Below, piece after piece: positions 7,334 through 8,107 of a stretch of 8,107 nucleotides of DNA. A program made the position numbers and the translations under genes. Source of the stretch: Alphaproteobacteria bacterium (GTDB taxonomy: Bacteria; Pseudomonadota; Alphaproteobacteria; RF32; CAG-239); the NCBI GenBank assembly GCA_017557925.1, contig JAFYWO010000110.1, positions 1 to 8,107 of the forward strand, in the 5' to 3' direction. The notes beneath the pieces were generated by a model, which worked only from the letters and a program-made list of their open reading frames with translations, was not told the DNA's origin and did not search any database. How positions within the stretch are numbered: position 1 is the stretch's first letter; the number at the start of each line of letters is the position of its first letter.

Positions 7334-7642
7334 CTACAATCTTAAATCTTTTCTCATAAGTTTAATCATTTCTTCAATATCTTTATCTTCTAGATTTTCT
7401 TGATTTAGCAATTCTCTTGCCTTTTCTGCAACTTCATCATTTTTTGCAAACAAACATATATTGTATGTTTGTCTTTCTAATAACGTAACTTTTCTTTTTG
7501 AAGAAACTAAAGCTTTAAGATAATACCAATATCTATCTCTTAATTTAGTTTCTTTTATTATATCTACCTCTTTTCTTACTGCAATCTTTGCTGCAATAAC
7601 AGACAACAACACAGAAACCAATACATTTATAAACATACTCAT
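7334..7642 (-). CDS. Small membrane-anchored helical protein of unknown function
   Basis: A 102-residue protein with one N-terminal transmembrane segment (about 4-21) followed by a charged, fully helical domain (about 22-102). The core stretch of about 37-80 has the pattern aromatic..ALxxxKRKxxLL....F..ND.VAEKARELL. I associate this pattern loosely with small membrane-anchored helical proteins from variable islands, from memory only, and I do not assign a family. The ATG at 7642 was chosen because AAGGAG lies eight bases upstream; an in-frame ATG two codons later is less well spaced. It is the first gene of the operon with 6779-7324. Only 23 bases separate its start codon from the left inverted repeat. 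In the orientation present here I find no good promoter reading toward it. Confidence 0.8.
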   Translation of the reverse strand: MSMFINVLVSVLLSVIAAKIAVRKEVDIIKETKLRDRYWYYLKALVSSKRKVTLLERQTYNICLFAKNDEVAEKARELLNQENLEDKDIEEMIKLMRKDLRL

Positions 7643-7665
7643 AACACAAACTCCTTGTAAAAAAT

Positions 7666-7683
7666 GGAACGGTTTTGTGCAAG
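7666..7683 (+). repeat. Left inverted repeat (candidate recombination site)
   Basis: GGAACGGTTTTGTGCAAG is the exact reverse complement of 7766-7783. Bases just outside both arms are A-rich on the outer side but not identical, so the perfect match stops sharply at 18 bp. It lies 23 bases upstream of the membrane operon's first start codon. Confidence 0.95.
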
Positions 7684-7738
7684 AAGGAATAATTTTTAAG
7701 CAACAAAAAAACTGTATTTTTTAATATATGAATTATAA

Positions 7739-7767
7739 TTGACTTTAAATTAAATAAGATTTATCCT
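7739..7767 (+). promoter_or_regulatory. Candidate invertible promoter, currently facing the recombinase gene
   Basis: TTGACT (7739-7744, 5 of 6 to the -35 consensus), a 17-bp AT-rich spacer and TATCCT (7762-7767, 4 of 6 to the -10 consensus) point rightward, with 61 bases between the -10 box and the recombinase ATG. The last two bases of the -10 box lie in the right repeat. Because the left repeat supplies the same bases, the promoter would remain intact after inversion. A TATAAT at 7734-7739 also exists but has no matching -35. Confidence 0.4.
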
Positions 7768-7783
7768 TGCACAAAACCGTTCC
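7766..7783 (-). repeat. Right inverted repeat (candidate recombination site)
   Basis: CTTGCACAAAACCGTTCC is the exact reverse complement of the left arm at 7666-7683. It ends 45 bases before the recombinase start codon. No further copy was noticed elsewhere in the window. Confidence 0.95.
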
Positions 7784-7791
7784 TTTATTTT

Positions 7792-7814
7792 CAATATATT
7801 TTTTTAACATATTG
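7792..7814. promoter_or_regulatory. Small palindrome upstream of the recombinase ribosome site
   Basis: CAATAT (7792-7797) and ATATTG (7809-7814) are perfect inverted repeats 11 bases apart. Two further pairs are possible beyond a single mismatch. The palindrome lies between the right inverted repeat and the AAAGGA ribosome site. It could be an operator or a weak leader hairpin, or chance in AT-rich DNA. Confidence 0.25.
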
Positions 7815-7828
7815 ATAAAGGATTAGTT

Positions 7829-8107
7829 ATGATTTACGGATACATTAGGATTTCTACCGACAAACAAAATCAAGAAAATCAGAAGTTTGAAATAATAGAG
7901 TTTGCTAAAAAAAATAATATACACATAGATAAATGGATTGAAGAAACAATATCTTCTCAAAAAAACTTAGAAGAACGAAAATTAGGAAAACTGATAAAAA
8001 AATTAAAAAAAGATGATATCTTAATCGCCAGCGAAATTAGTCGTATCGGGCGAAATTTATTACAAATTATGTCTGTTTTACACTATTGTTTGAATATTGG
8101 ATGCAAA
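7829..8107 (+). CDS. Small serine recombinase (Mpi-like DNA invertase/resolvase), N-terminal part, truncated by window end
   Basis: The 93 codons present encode the catalytic domain of the resolvase/invertase family. The nucleophile is Ser9 in GYIRISTDKQ, with Arg7 beside it. Arg50 lies in the LEERKLGKL stretch, and Arg72 and Arg75 in SEISRIGRN match the conserved active-site arginines of the family. The wording (GYIR.STDKQ..ENQ, WIEETIS, ISRIGRN) is closest, from memory, to Mpi-type invertases, which flip promoters. The dimer helix and the C-terminal helix-turn-helix fall outside the window, so completeness cannot be judged. AAAGGA lies six bases before the ATG. The gene faces away from the 118-bp inverted-repeat element, whose right arm is 45 bases upstream, so it is the natural candidate to act on those repeats. 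A resolvase for a mobile element is the alternative. Confidence 0.9.
   Translation, partial: MIYGYIRISTDKQNQENQKFEIIEFAKKNNIHIDKWIEETISSQKNLEERKLGKLIKKLKKDDILIASEISRIGRNLLQIMSVLHYCLNIGCK

Larger units (their letters stand above)
7666..7783. other. Putative invertible promoter element (118 bp) beside a DNA invertase gene
   Basis: Two perfect 18-bp inverted repeats enclose 82 bp of very AT-rich DNA. The element sits exactly between a minus-strand operon and a plus-strand serine recombinase gene, and contains no open reading frame. Small serine recombinases commonly invert short promoter segments next to their own gene, as Mpi does in Bacteroides fragilis. The candidate promoter inside, and its -10 box spanning the inner repeat edge, fit a two-way switch. 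Only one orientation can be seen here, so inversion is inferred. A non-autonomous transposon end pair is the main alternative, but no target-site duplication flanks the element. Confidence 0.75.

Noticed and set aside
6779..7642. Calling the membrane gene pair an anti-phage or toxin-antitoxin system
   Set aside because: Size, membrane helices and the linked recombinase are suggestive but there is no diagnostic domain. Naming a function would be invention.
7732..7739. ATTATAAT inside the invertible element as a bidirectional -10 box
   Set aside because: The sequence is self-complementary, so TATAAT occurs on both strands, but neither strand has an acceptable -35 at 16-18 bp. The TTGACT/TATCCT pair is the better candidate.
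7666..7783. Inverted repeats as ends of a miniature transposable element, or as a terminator hairpin
   Set aside because: No direct target duplication flanks the arms (A-rich on the left, TTTATT on the right). The arms are 82 bp apart with no T-run, which is unlike an intrinsic terminator. Adjacency to an invertase-type recombinase fits inversion better, though the transposon reading is not fully excluded.
1..8107. CRISPR arrays, tRNA or rRNA genes, riboswitches
   Set aside because: No regularly spaced direct repeats, cloverleaf-like sequences or known riboswitch cores were seen in the intergenic regions.

Overview
The window is AT-rich bacterial DNA on the standard code, with sigma70-type promoters (TTGACA / TATAAT-like), intrinsic terminators with U-runs, and Shine-Dalgarno sites ahead of some but not all genes. 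This suggests a Gram-negative, probably host-associated bacterium. An RF32-like gut alphaproteobacterium is one guess, from a remembered style of repeat protein, but nothing here fixes the taxon.

Left part (1-2771, minus strand): a tetratricopeptide-repeat protein (1812-2771) lies upstream of two tandem paralogous polytopic membrane proteins of GT-C glycosyltransferase type (185-1714, and a second cut by the window edge at 1-185). The two glycosyltransferase-like genes are coupled through a TAATG stop/start overlap. The TPR gene has a consensus promoter and a probable weak terminator behind it.

Middle part (2884-6769, plus strand): two large soluble proteins of 598 and 603 residues. Both are built of degenerate, roughly 24-residue helical repeats, and both are single-gene units with their own promoter region and terminator. 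Their -35 regions share 18 of 20 bases and neither start codon has a Shine-Dalgarno site, so they look like a duplicated pair. Their function is not recognisable.

Right part (6779-8107) is the most interesting. Two small membrane-anchored proteins of unknown function form a tight minus-strand operon (7642 to 6779). Immediately upstream is a 118-bp element bounded by perfect 18-bp inverted repeats (7666-7683 and 7766-7783). On its other side the plus-strand gene for a small serine recombinase (7829 to the window end, N-terminal 93 residues) resembles the Mpi-type DNA invertases. The element contains a candidate promoter (7739-7767) that now points toward the recombinase. Its -10 box runs across the edge of the repeat, so inversion would rebuild it pointing at the membrane operon. 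The simplest reading is a self-contained phase-variable promoter switch: one orientation transcribes the invertase, the other the two membrane proteins. The repeats and the recombinase motifs are seen directly; the switching behaviour is inferred.

No RNA genes, CRISPR arrays or complete insertion sequences were seen. No gene-free stretch exceeds 300 bases.
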